Positions 38,996-46,921 of a stretch of 64,000 nt of DNA are shown here, piece by piece (positions within the stretch are counted from its first letter, which is position 1; the number at the start of each line of letters is the position of its first letter). The notes under the pieces were generated by a model that saw nothing but the letters and a program-made list of their open reading frames with translations, ran no database searches and was not told the origin of the DNA. The translations under genes were made by a program, and so were the position numbers. This stretch comes from an uncultured Pelagibacteraceae bacterium (GTDB lineage: Bacteria > Pseudomonadota > Alphaproteobacteria > Pelagibacterales > Pelagibacteraceae): positions 30,001 through 94,000 of the forward strand of contig CABZSS010000003.1 in the NCBI GenBank assembly GCA_902528375.1, read 5' to 3'.

Positions 38996-39309
38996 GTATT
39001 CTCTTTAATCCAAGAAACAATATTAGATTTGGTAGTTGCTCCAACTTTTGTTGCCTTTAATTCACCTCCAGAAAATAAAAGCATTGTTGGTATACCTCTG
39101 ACTCCATATTTTGTCGGAGTATTAGGTTCATTATCAATATTGTGTTTTGCAATTAAAACCTCTGACATCTCATTAGAAATTTCTTCTAAGATTGGTCCAA
39201 TTTGTTTACAAGGTCCACACCACTCTGCCCAGAAGTCAACTATAACTGGTTTGCCAGCTTTAATTACTTCAGCCTCAAAGTTTTCGTCTGTTACATTTAC
39301 TGTAGCCAT
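38992..39309 (-). CDS. trxA: Thioredoxin
   Basis: Dithiol-disulfide oxidoreductase of the cytoplasm. The 105-residue protein has the active site WCGPC within FWAEWCGPCKQIGP and the cis-proline region GIPTMLLF. Length and sequence fit classical TrxA. It is convergent with folC, overlapping by 4 nt. In many alphaproteobacteria trxA and folC flank addA; no AddA/AddB gene is present here. Confidence 0.96.
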   Translation of the reverse strand: MATVNVTDENFEAEVIKAGKPVIVDFWAEWCGPCKQIGPILEEISNEMSEVLIAKHNIDNEPNTPTKYGVRGIPTMLLFSGGELKATKVGATTKSNIVSWIKENT

Positions 39310-39375
39310 AATGTTTATATATAAAGATTAGATTTATATTCAAGCTCAAAATGATTAAAATTTATTTTATCCACA

Positions 39376-40806
39376 TTAAACATTTTGATATTTCTTCTCA
39401 ATAGACATCACAAAATTATTAAGCTGGTCCAAAAATTTAAGATTTTTTTCGTCATTTTCATTAGTAAATTTTTCTCTTAAATTGTCGCACTCAAAATAAA
39501 ATTCTTTGCAAGTCCACCACTTCTCTTTCTTGTCACTAAGAATTCTCTTAGCTATGCCTTGCTTCACCTGTTTTAAAATAGATTCGGGAAGAACGTGAGG
39601 AGCTTCTTGAAAGATTATCTTCTTACCAAATCCGACTAGTCTTTCATCCTCAAACTTATCCAACAATCTTAGTTTATCTGACCAAGATGCCTCGTGCCAT
39701 TTTGAGAATAAATTTGTATCTTTATTTGGAGTGAACTTTTTATATATGCTCTCTTCTGGAAGTATATCTTCTTGAGATTTTGATTGTTCTTTTTCTTCAG
39801 CAATTTCTCTTAAAGCAGTCAATATATTCTCGGAAAACTTTTCATCACTATTTACTAATGCAGCCCTTTTCATAAGTATACTTTTATCTATTGCATTGTA
39901 AGGTTCAACGTCCATACCAAATTTTTTATCCAAAATTATTGGTGCTTTATTTGATCTTATTGTTCTTACAAATTTGGGTGATTTTTTCATCTCAGCCTTT
40001 AAATCATTGATTGACATTTTAAGAAGAGGTTCTACGTCAACTCTTAAGTCGACTGCTTGACCCCATTGGTATATTGGGTGAGTACAAAATTTAGGGTGAA
40101 GAGGAACACAAAGATAAAGTCGTGATTTTCCATAGAAATATTCGTTTAAAGTAATTATCTTTTCTTTTTTTATAATTGTTTCAGTGTCTAGCTTATTTGA
40201 AGTTTTTAGAAAGTCGTTCCAAGTATCTGGTTGTTTTTTCTTTATCAACCCTAAAACTTTAAGTGTAAGCTCAGCATCAAAAATAGCACTGTGTGCTCCG
40301 CCAGAATCAAAACCATTCATTCTTGCTAAAGATTCTAATTTCATCACCGCATTACCTTTTGCGTTAATTTCAGTGTTCAATATCTTATTATCTACAGCAA
40401 AAGCACCTCTTGCTATATTTAATCCATCATGTCTTTTATTTGGTGAGGCGTTAGTGATATACGGGTATCTTATCCCTTTAAAAAACTCTTTCCTTATCAT
40501 TTCATCATCAAAGCCAATATTTGACCATCCCATAAAGATTGCGGGACTCCACTTTTTAAAAATTGCCTCAACTTGATTTAACATCTGATAGTGACTTAGG
40601 TTTGTTTTAGTTAACAAATCAACGTTTGTTTTATTGACGAGCAAGGCCATACACTGAGGTATCTCACCTTCTGGTAGTCTACATCTTAAGTTAAATCTAT
40701 CTTTTTCTTTAAAGTTTTCATCTACTAATATTCCTCCAATTTCAATTATGCTACCAAAATCAGTAGAAGAGCTTGATGACTCAATATCCCAAATAACAAT
40801 ATTCAA
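39376..40806 (-). CDS. sbcB: Exonuclease I-like 3'-5' exonuclease
   Basis: Predicted single-strand 3'-5' DNA exonuclease. The 476-residue protein has the DEDDh core: D7 and E9 in WDIESS, an Asp in NIGFDDEMIRKEF, and H-x4-D in HSAIFDAEL. It continues into an SH3-like/helical C-terminal region of the ExoI type. The family motif YDYET is reduced to WDIES. It shares a minus-strand neighbourhood with a PD-(D/E)XK exonuclease-like gene and rmuC, suggesting a DNA-end-processing set. Confidence 0.82.
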   Translation of the reverse strand: MNIVIWDIESSSSSTDFGSIIEIGGILVDENFKEKDRFNLRCRLPEGEIPQCMALLVNKTNVDLLTKTNLSHYQMLNQVEAIFKKWSPAIFMGWSNIGFDDEMIRKEFFKGIRYPYITNASPNKRHDGLNIARGAFAVDNKILNTEINAKGNAVMKLESLARMNGFDSGGAHSAIFDAELTLKVLGLIKKKQPDTWNDFLKTSNKLDTETIIKKEKIITLNEYFYGKSRLYLCVPLHPKFCTHPIYQWGQAVDLRVDVEPLLKMSINDLKAEMKKSPKFVRTIRSNKAPIILDKKFGMDVEPYNAIDKSILMKRAALVNSDEKFSENILTALREIAEEKEQSKSQEDILPEESIYKKFTPNKDTNLFSKWHEASWSDKLRLLDKFEDERLVGFGKKIIFQEAPHVLPESILKQVKQGIAKRILSDKKEKWWTCKEFYFECDNLREKFTNENDEKNLKFLDQLNNFVMSIEKKYQNV

Positions 40807-40909
40807 TTTTCTTCCTTTATTTTAATGCTTTTTGTGAAGAGGGTATGATCTCGCATCTAAACAAGTAGCAAGTATTTTAGAAATATATCAATTTAAAAAT
40901 TTGTCAATT

Positions 40910-41593
40910 TTATTTATTAATAAGATTGTGAAATTTTTCAACTCTCTCAAGAAATTTATTTTGGTAATCTAAAAGTTCGTCCCCTTCAATTTTAAAATCT
41001 TGAAACAGTCTATCAACTGTGCACATGAGAATAACTCCCTGAGTAATATTGGAATTATAAACTGTGTTATGTGCTAATGAATAAGCTCCTATTTGTAAAA
41101 AATAATCTTCAATATATTCTTTCTTTTTAGGTTTATTACTTTGTTTAAAATCTAAAATTGTTTCTCTTCCCTCATAAATACCTATACAATCAGCTGTACC
41201 AGCATATTTGTTGGGATAATACAATGTTGCTTCAGCGCCCCAAACTTCTGATAATTTATTTTTCAAACCATTATCTATAATTTCTTCTGCCATTTTTTTG
41301 GAGTTGTTGTTATCTTCTATTAAGTCCTGATTTAGTTTTCCATGTAAAAAGTCCTCAATAAACTTGTGAAGATTGCTTCCTCTAGTTGATGATTCTTTTT
41401 TTATTCTCTCTGCTTCTACTTTTCCTACTCTTTCTTTCCAAGCAGCTAATGCAGCTTTATCCTCCTCACTTTTTGTAGCTGATAGTATGGTTGTTACTGA
41501 AGGTAAATTCGATCCATCTAAAGAGTAATGTCTTTTACCTTGGATTAGAGCACGTGTAGAACTTGGATAATTAAATTTTTTATTCCATTCCAT
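40910..41593 (-). CDS. PD-(D/E)XK exonuclease resembling MGME1 and marine phage exonucleases
   Basis: A 227-residue nuclease-fold protein. Catalytic elements in order are an N-terminal RGSNLH helix (H76), E121 in WGAEATLYY, D135 in GTADCIG, the D148-x-K150 pair in ILDFKQ, and Q167-x3-Y171 (QIGAYSLA). The SVTTIL start region, GTAD, DFK and QxxxY pattern is that of mitochondrial genome maintenance exonuclease 1 and of exonucleases in T4- and T7-like marine phages. It lies between the ExoI-like gene and rmuC. A role in recombination or repair of DNA ends is inferred. Confidence 0.78.
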   Translation of the reverse strand: MEWNKKFNYPSSTRALIQGKRHYSLDGSNLPSVTTILSATKSEEDKAALAAWKERVGKVEAERIKKESSTRGSNLHKFIEDFLHGKLNQDLIEDNNNSKKMAEEIIDNGLKNKLSEVWGAEATLYYPNKYAGTADCIGIYEGRETILDFKQSNKPKKKEYIEDYFLQIGAYSLAHNTVYNSNITQGVILMCTVDRLFQDFKIEGDELLDYQNKFLERVEKFHNLINK

Positions 41594-41629
41594 TTGAGCT
41601 GTTATATTTTTTTTTTAATTTGAAATGAA

Positions 41630-42685
41630 TTAGTTTTTAGCTTGTTTTGGTTGTTTGCTTAACTTTTCTACATTCTCTGTATTGATAGCTTTTTCAATCT
41701 GCTCTGGATCTTTTATATTTTCAAGTGTTCGCGTAATAGATCTAGCATCTTTTCCAAAACTATCGACGACTGTCATAGCCTCCTCTAATTTTTTTCTTAA
41801 TTTATAAATATTATCGAAATGAGTAGAAAATCTAGTGCTGATTGTTTTTAAATGATCATAGATTTCTGTTGCGTGCTTTTGAACTTTTAAAGTTTGAAAT
41901 CCCATATGAAGAGATTGCAAATAAGCTGAGAGAGTATTTGGTCCTAAAATTACAACTTTATACTTTTTCATTATTTCTTGCGTCAACAGCTCTTTATTAA
42001 CAGGGTCTTGGTAAGAGCTTAATTCTGAAAATAGACTTTCTGTTGGAGCATAAACAATTGCGAAGTCTGTAGTTTTAGGAGGGTTTATATATTTATCATT
42101 AACTGATTTTGCTTTGTCCCTAAAAGCTTTTGCTAAATTTTTTCTTGCATCAGCAGCAGCTTTTTTATCCTCATCTTTAAATGCATCCTCTATGGCTTTA
42201 AATTTATCTACAGGAAAATGACTATCGACTGGTACAAGCACATCTTCTTTAAGTTTGATGGCAAACTCAACATTTTCACTTGTATCTTCTTTCATTTTAA
42301 CATTAGATAAATATTGTGAAGCTGGTAACAAATCTTCTAATAAAGATCCTAAACTAAATTCAGCTAATGTTCCAAATTTTTTCACCCCTGCAAGTATCTT
42401 ATTTATGCCTCTCTGGCTTTCATTTAAATCTTTTACCTGCATATTAAATGCTTCAACTTTTTGATTTACTGATGTTAGTGTCTGAGTCATATCTCTAGTG
42501 ACATCTTTAGATAAACTGTTAAAAGATGCACTCATTGTATTAAATGAACTATTAATACTATCCCTTAAATTATTAATTTCTTGAGAATTATCTTTTGGTT
42601 CCGATTTATTTCTCCTCTGAGTAATTAATAGGTAAATTATTATTACCATTAAAACTAAAATTAAATATAATATCGAATCTTGCAT
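41630..42685 (-). CDS. rmuC: DNA recombination protein RmuC homologue
   Basis: A 351-residue protein with an N-terminal membrane segment (about 4-22), a long coiled-coil region (about 30-100), and the RmuC nuclease-like core containing VPVDSHFP, TTDFAIVYAPTESLFSE and LGPNTLSAYLQSLHMG. RmuC limits inversions between short inverted repeats in E. coli and has been implicated in anti-phage recombination effects; its biochemical activity is uncertain. It lies 36 nt upstream of the PD-(D/E)XK gene in transcription order. Confidence 0.9.
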   Translation of the reverse strand: MQDSILYLILVLMVIIIYLLITQRRNKSEPKDNSQEINNLRDSINSSFNTMSASFNSLSKDVTRDMTQTLTSVNQKVEAFNMQVKDLNESQRGINKILAGVKKFGTLAEFSLGSLLEDLLPASQYLSNVKMKEDTSENVEFAIKLKEDVLVPVDSHFPVDKFKAIEDAFKDEDKKAAADARKNLAKAFRDKAKSVNDKYINPPKTTDFAIVYAPTESLFSELSSYQDPVNKELLTQEIMKKYKVVILGPNTLSAYLQSLHMGFQTLKVQKHATEIYDHLKTISTRFSTHFDNIYKLRKKLEEAMTVVDSFGKDARSITRTLENIKDPEQIEKAINTENVEKLSKQPKQAKN

Positions 42686-42776
42686 GCTATCAATTATGAA
42701 TATTCCTATTTTATCAAAGTATACAAGTAAAAAGATTAAAAAAACAAATGAAATTGTAATATAATTAATTAAAATA

Positions 42777-42908
42777 ATGGAATTTCAATTAACTTTTAAA
42801 ATAATAATTATAGTAAGCGTATTAATAGCTGTTTATGCAACTTTAAGAAATTTAGATGTAATTAAAATTATTCTTATCTATCTTAAGGACTTGTTACTAA
42901 GAAAATAA
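42777..42908 (+). CDS. Possible 43-residue single-span membrane peptide
   Basis: An ATG frame in the rmuC-hisG interval encodes 43 residues with a hydrophobic stretch at about 7-22 (FKIIIIVSVLIAVYA) and a lysine/arginine-ending C-terminus. It overlaps the 3' end of hisG by 31 nt on the opposite strand. It has no recognised relatives known to me and AT-rich DNA often yields such frames by chance, so it is only tentative. The rest of 42686-42876 shows nothing clear. Confidence 0.25.
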   Translation: MEFQLTFKIIIIVSVLIAVYATLRNLDVIKIILIYLKDLLLRK

Positions 42909-43579
42909 CTTAAAATATTATTTAAACCTTTTTTTGAAAAACTTTTCTTTGATGAAAAAACACACGCCTGAGATTTCAAAATTTCACCGTCTTTAAGTAT
43001 ACGTAAATTGTTACTTTTAATCGTTTTCCCAGTAGAGGTGATATCAGAAATCAAATTTGCTGAACCAGTAAAAGGATAAACTTCCGTAGCGCCCAAACTT
43101 TCGACAATTTGAAATTGAGTTACACCTTTTGAAAATAAGAAGTCTCTAGTCAGATTGGGATATTTAGTTGCAACTCTAAGTCTTTTCTTTTTTTTATCTC
43201 TAAATTCAAATGCAATTTCTTCTAAGTCTGCAACTGTTTGAACATCAATCCACGGATCAGGAATAGCAACAACCAGATTTGCTTTTCCGAAATCGTATTT
43301 TTTAACAAGGTTTATTTTTTTTTGCGTATTAAATTCACTTTCTTTAAATAAGTCAAAACCAGAAAAACCTATATCTAGAGAACCATCCCCTAGTCTTTCT
43401 ACAATCTCTCTAGCATGTAAATATAATATTTTTAAATTTTTTTTATTTTTAATTGATCCAATGAGATCCCTTTCCCCTCTTTCTGAAATAAGTTTCAGTT
43501 TTTTTCTTTTAAAAATCTTTAAAACGTCTTTCCTTAATCTGCCTTTGCTTGGTATACCTATGTTAATTGTATTTTTCAT
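42878..43579 (-). CDS. hisG: ATP phosphoribosyltransferase, short form catalytic subunit
   Basis: First step of histidine synthesis. The 233-residue length is that of the short HisG, which lacks the regulatory domain and needs HisZ, encoded immediately upstream (3 nt). Typical segments are GIPSKGRLRKDVLKIF, DIGFSGFDL and VESLGATEVYPFTGSANLISDITSTG, cited by its DITSTG end. It is last in tRNA-His-hisS-hisZ-hisG. Confidence 0.95.
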   Translation of the reverse strand: MKNTINIGIPSKGRLRKDVLKIFKRKKLKLISERGERDLIGSIKNKKNLKILYLHAREIVERLGDGSLDIGFSGFDLFKESEFNTQKKINLVKKYDFGKANLVVAIPDPWIDVQTVADLEEIAFEFRDKKKKRLRVATKYPNLTRDFLFSKGVTQFQIVESLGATEVYPFTGSANLISDITSTGKTIKSNNLRILKDGEILKSQACVFSSKKSFSKKGLNNILSYFLSNKSLR

Positions 43580-43582
43580 AAT

Positions 43583-44632
43583 TTACTTTAAGTTTATTGC
43601 TGCCCCAACAGCTGGCACTTTTTTTTTCGATCCCAAATCAGAAATTAATTGATCATATCTTCCGCCATTAAATATATTTTTAATTTTATTTTTTGATTTA
43701 ATATCAATTTTAAACACCATGCCTGTGTAGTATTCGAGTTGTCTTCCAAAGGCAGTTGAAAAAATTACATTAAGCTTTGAAACTTTTTTATTTGATAATG
43801 GAAAATATTTTTGATCGACTGCTAGATTAATTTTATTTTTTTTAAAAAATTTATTTAATTCCTGTGCTGCTTTGTTGATTGGACATTTGATCTTTAAAAA
43901 CCCTCTAATAATTTTAGAAACATTTCTACCCTTGCTTGGGCGTCTTGGATCTTTAATCTTTTTATCAAACCTCTTCAAAATTTCATCAATGGATCTACCA
44001 GCAATTATTGATGACTTATTATCTTTGGTCATTTTTAAATAACGTTTTTTATCAACCTCTACAATTGTTGGATCAACATCTGAGTTTGTCTCTAATCTTT
44101 TCAGCAATTCGTTGAAATAGCTTTCTCTCCAAAAATGTCTTGAAAGTCTCAACTTCCATCTCTTAGGAATATCCAATTTTGAGATTAAAAGATTAAATAT
44201 TTCCACATTTCCTATTGTCAATGTGCCTGTAGAATACTTTAAGTTTTTTATTGATTTAAGAGAAGTATCAATTATTTCTTTATCATCTTTTTTCTCATCT
44301 TTTGAACCAATAATTTCAAATCCAATTTGGTCTCTAATAATTTTGTCTTTTTTATTATTTGATTTTCTATATGCCTGACCGCTATAAAATATTTTTTCTT
44401 TAGTTTTAAGATTGTTTTCAAGGTACCTAAGGCAAGAAACTATTGTTAAATCAGGTCTTAAACATAACTCGCTTCCATTTTGATCGATAAATGAAAAAAT
44501 AAACTTTCTAAAATTTTCGCCTGATCTTTGAACTATGTGATTAGCTTCAATTACGGATGGTAATTCAATGTATTTAAATCCTTCAGATTTTACAGATCTA
44601 AGAATTTTTTCAGATAAATTTTTTAATTTCAT
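43583..44632 (-). CDS. hisZ: ATP phosphoribosyltransferase regulatory subunit
   Basis: A histidyl-tRNA-synthetase-like protein without the tRNA-binding domain that forms the hetero-octamer with short HisG and transmits histidine feedback. The 349-residue product shows class II synthetase-like motifs: a motif-2-like LCLRPDLT region and the C-terminal GGRYDQLISDLGS. It overlaps the end of hisS by 23 nt and precedes hisG. Confidence 0.92.
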   Translation of the reverse strand: MKLKNLSEKILRSVKSEGFKYIELPSVIEANHIVQRSGENFRKFIFSFIDQNGSELCLRPDLTIVSCLRYLENNLKTKEKIFYSGQAYRKSNNKKDKIIRDQIGFEIIGSKDEKKDDKEIIDTSLKSIKNLKYSTGTLTIGNVEIFNLLISKLDIPKRWKLRLSRHFWRESYFNELLKRLETNSDVDPTIVEVDKKRYLKMTKDNKSSIIAGRSIDEILKRFDKKIKDPRRPSKGRNVSKIIRGFLKIKCPINKAAQELNKFFKKNKINLAVDQKYFPLSNKKVSKLNVIFSTAFGRQLEYYTGMVFKIDIKSKNKIKNIFNGGRYDQLISDLGSKKKVPAVGAAINLK

Positions 44633-46004
44633 TGATTAAATTTTCTCTTGAAAATGTAACTTGATTATTTTCTCCTTTAACCCCAAGAAGATTTTTCAAG
44701 GTGATGTTGTTATCTTTAAATTCATTTTCTCCACAAATTACAGCGGCCGGACACCCTCTTTTATTGGCATAAGTTAATTGTTTCCCAAGATTTTTTTTAC
44801 TGTCTAAAAAGATTTCTGAATTAATATTATTTTTTCTCAAAGTTTCTAAAATTTCGTAATAATCTTTTAAATATTTTTCATCCATCACACAAATAATAAC
44901 CGGCTTTTGTTCGTTGATTTCTGGGTTTAATTGCATCATCGCAAATAACAATCTATCAACACCAATACTTACACCTGTACCAGGTATATCTACTCCTTTA
45001 AATCTAGATATTAACTTATTGTATTGTCCTCCAGAGCAAATGCTCCCAATATCTACTTCTTTGCCTTTGTTATTTTTTGCTCTAAAATTTAGATTAGTTT
45101 CAACACAGAAACCATCATAATATGCAAGACCTCTTACAATTGTAAAGTTAGTTTTTACTTGATTAGAATAATTTCCAAACTTTAAAATTTCTAGAAGATC
45201 TTCTAATTCATTTATTCCCTCTTGTGTTAAAGGATTTTTAAAATTTTGTTTAAGTTTATTCAAATCATTAATCTTTAAAAAATCTAAAATCTTAGATACT
45301 TGGTCATCATTTAGATTAGCACCTTTTGTAATTGCACCACTTTTATCTTTTCTCTCATTTTTTAATAATTCCTCAACATCTCTTAATCCAAAACCAGGTT
45401 TATCAAGCTTGTCTATTGCTCTCAAAACCTTGGCCTGTTTAATATCTGGAATTTTTAGATCTTTAATAAGACCTTGAATTATTTTTCTGTTGCTGATGTT
45501 AATGATAAATTGATCTGTTTTTAAACCACATTCTAGTAATGTGCTTGCAATTAAATTGCATAATTCTGCATTCGCTTGAGCTGGATTAACATTTCCTACA
45601 ATATCACAATCTGCTTGCGTAAATTCCCTGTATCGCGCATTTCCAGCTTTCTCATTTCTAAAAACGTTTTGGATTGCATATCTTTTAAATATTGGTGGAA
45701 GGTCTTGATTGTTTTGAGCAACAAATCTCGCTAATGGACTTGATAAATCATAACGAAGAGTAATATCTTTTACTCCATCTTTAAAGGAGAATACATCAGA
45801 CATAGGATTACTCTCGTCCTCTGCAAGAAAGGATCCTATATTTTCTGCAATTTCAAACGATGGAGTTTCCAAAGGGTCGAACCCGTATTTTATAAAATTA
45901 TTCTCTATAACTTTTAAAAGTTTCTTTTTAAGAATTAATTTTTTATTCCACCTATCTTCAAATCCCTGGGGTAACCCAGGAGTTAATTTATTTTCTATAC
46001 TCAT
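44610..46004 (-). CDS. hisS: Histidine--tRNA ligase
   Basis: Class II aminoacyl-tRNA synthetase. The start at 46004 gives MSIENKLTPGLPQGFEDRW, 464 residues. A longer frame to 46070 would translate the tRNA-His gene and is rejected. Visible motifs are motif 2 (FRNEKAGNARYREFTQADCDIVG), cited by its FRNE start, the histidine-binding GGQYNKLISRFKG stretch and motif 3 with GVSIGVDRL. The C-terminal anticodon domain follows from about 375. It begins 5 nt after the 3' end of tRNA-His on the same strand. Confidence 0.96.
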   Translation of the reverse strand: MSIENKLTPGLPQGFEDRWNKKLILKKKLLKVIENNFIKYGFDPLETPSFEIAENIGSFLAEDESNPMSDVFSFKDGVKDITLRYDLSSPLARFVAQNNQDLPPIFKRYAIQNVFRNEKAGNARYREFTQADCDIVGNVNPAQANAELCNLIASTLLECGLKTDQFIINISNRKIIQGLIKDLKIPDIKQAKVLRAIDKLDKPGFGLRDVEELLKNERKDKSGAITKGANLNDDQVSKILDFLKINDLNKLKQNFKNPLTQEGINELEDLLEILKFGNYSNQVKTNFTIVRGLAYYDGFCVETNLNFRAKNNKGKEVDIGSICSGGQYNKLISRFKGVDIPGTGVSIGVDRLLFAMMQLNPEINEQKPVIICVMDEKYLKDYYEILETLRKNNINSEIFLDSKKNLGKQLTYANKRGCPAAVICGENEFKDNNITLKNLLGVKGENNQVTFSRENLINEIKKFI

Positions 46005-46009
46005 TGTTT

Positions 46010-46085
46010 TGGTACCCTGGCTTGGGATCGAACCAAAAACTGAAGTTCCACAAACTTCCGTGATAACCATTTCACCACCAGGGCC
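46010..46085 (-). tRNA. tRNA-His (anticodon GTG)
   Basis: A 76-nt cloverleaf with encoded CCA and the extra 5' G (position -1) that marks tRNA-His. Anticodon loop TTGTGGA gives GTG. D-loop AATGGTTA keeps G18G19 and T-loop is the canonical TTCGATC. It is immediately followed by hisS, so tRNA 3' processing would create or expose the hisS mRNA 5' end. Confidence 0.95.
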
Positions 46086-46140
46086 TATGTTTATTTTATA
46101 TTAATTGTTGTTAAATTTAAATTTATTAAATAATTAAATA

Positions 46141-46157
46141 GCTAGCTTGCAGCCAGC
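46141..46157 (-). terminator. Small GC-rich hairpin followed by a U-rich tail
   Basis: In leftward RNA, GCUGGC-UGCAA-GCUAGC forms a 6-bp stem with one G-U pair, followed by UAUUUAAUUAUUU. It lies between the csp downstream structure and tRNA-His, both on the minus strand. It could end csp transcription or act in the leader of the tRNA-His operon. The tail is not an uninterrupted U-run, so this is tentative. Confidence 0.35.
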
Positions 46158-46223
46158 ATGTGTATGATGTCTGTGAGATGAATTAAACGTTTTATTTAAT
46201 ATAATCATAAGGACTAAATAGCA

Positions 46224-46309
46224 TCTAATTCCAAAAATACAAGAATGAATTGTATAGGAATAATAAAACCAATGGGCTTCATACTCCTATACAATAATGA
46301 TGAATTAGA
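46224..46309 (-). other. Long nested inverted repeat just after the cold-shock gene
   Basis: An outer 8-bp repeat (TCTAATTC at 46224-46231 with GAATTAGA at 46302-46309) encloses a perfect 11-bp repeat (ATTGTATAGGA at 46249-46259 with TCCTATACAAT at 46285-46295) and a 25-nt loop. It starts 2 nt after the csp stop codon, in a 225-nt gene-free interval. It may be a 3' UTR stabilising structure, a processed small RNA, or a vestigial inverted-repeat element. No open frame fits it. Confidence 0.6.
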
Positions 46310-46310
46310 A

Positions 46311-46520
46311 TTAAGAGGTTTTTTGCAGTTTTACTGCGGAAGGACCTTTATCTCCGTCTTCAACTTCAAATGTAATTTCGTCACCTTCGTTTAAAAATCT
46401 TAAACCAGCATCTCTAACTGCAGATGCGTGAACGAATACATCTTTTTCTTTATCTTCACGTTCAATGAAACCATAACCTTTTTTTCCATTAAACCATTTT
46501 ACTTTACCTTTTAGACTCAT
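46311..46520 (-). CDS. Cold-shock domain protein (CspA family)
   Basis: A 69-residue single-stranded nucleic-acid-binding OB-fold protein acting as an RNA chaperone. RNP1 (KGYGFIE) and RNP2 (VFVHASA) motifs are both present. It lies downstream of infA and tRNA-Phe on the same strand. Its leader carries a 7-bp hairpin and its 3' side a long inverted repeat, so the transcript is structured at both ends. Confidence 0.95.
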   Translation of the reverse strand: MSLKGKVKWFNGKKGYGFIEREDKEKDVFVHASAVRDAGLRFLNEGDEITFEVEDGDKGPSAVKLQKTS

Positions 46521-46542
46521 TTTACTCTTTCTTTATTAGTTA

Positions 46543-46562
46543 TTCTTTGCTTATACAAAGAA
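46543..46562 (-). promoter_or_regulatory. Hairpin in the csp mRNA leader
   Basis: TTCTTTG and CAAAGAA make a perfect 7-bp stem with a 6-nt loop, ending 23 nt upstream of the csp start codon. Cold-shock mRNAs in other bacteria use structured leaders for temperature control. Here only the potential stem is visible, so a regulatory role is conjecture. Confidence 0.35.
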
Positions 46563-46629
46563 GCTGATTAATTATTAGATTTCTAAATTAGATGCAAGTG
46601 ATTTAATTGTCTATTATTGAGCTTTTTGG

Positions 46630-46704
46630 TGGTGGCCTTGGTAAGAATCGCACTTACGACACATACCTTTTCAGGGTACTGCTCTACTACTGAGCTACAA
46701 GGCC
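46630..46704 (-). tRNA. tRNA-Phe (anticodon GAA) with altered elbow
   Basis: A 75-nt cloverleaf with all stems paired and CCA encoded. Anticodon loop CTGAAAA gives GAA. D-loop is AGTAGTA where AGTGGTA is usual, so position 18 is A. T-loop is TGCGATT where TTCGATT is usual, so position 55 is G. These two positions normally make the G18-pseudouridine 55 contact, and both are changed here, while G19-C56 is kept. The gene lies 1 nt after infA, probably in the murA-DUF2948-hisD-infA transcript. Confidence 0.9.
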
Positions 46705-46705
46705 A

Positions 46706-46921
46706 TTAAAATCTAAATGTTATACGACCCTTTGTAAGATCATATGGAGTTACTTCTACAGTAACATTGTCTCCCTGCAAAACTCTAATTCTGTTTTTCC
46801 TTAATTTTCCAGCTGTATGCGCTGTAACAATGTGGTTATTTTCTAATTTGACCCTGAACATTGCATTGGGCAAAAGATCTATTACTTTTCCTTTAAATTC
46901 TAAAGAGTCTTGTTTCGACAA
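46706..46921 (-). CDS. infA: Translation initiation factor IF-1
   Basis: A 71-residue OB-fold protein binding the 30S A site during initiation. The sequence is typical: [22 protein letters not shown] and [17 protein letters not shown], each cited in part. It abuts hisD (start next to the hisD stop) and is followed after 1 nt by tRNA-Phe. Confidence 0.97.
   Translation of the reverse strand: MSKQDSLEFKGKVIDLLPNAMFRVKLENNHIVTAHTAGKLRKNRIRVLQGDNVTVEVTPYDLTKGRITFRF

Noticed and set aside
46005-46070. N-terminal extension of hisS by 22 codons
   Set aside because: It would translate the tRNA-His gene. The internal ATG at 46004 gives the conserved synthetase N-terminus.
46086-46200. T-box-like leader upstream of tRNA-His/hisS
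   Set aside because: Only a small hairpin is visible; no T-box consensus or antiterminator was found, and the first product is a tRNA.
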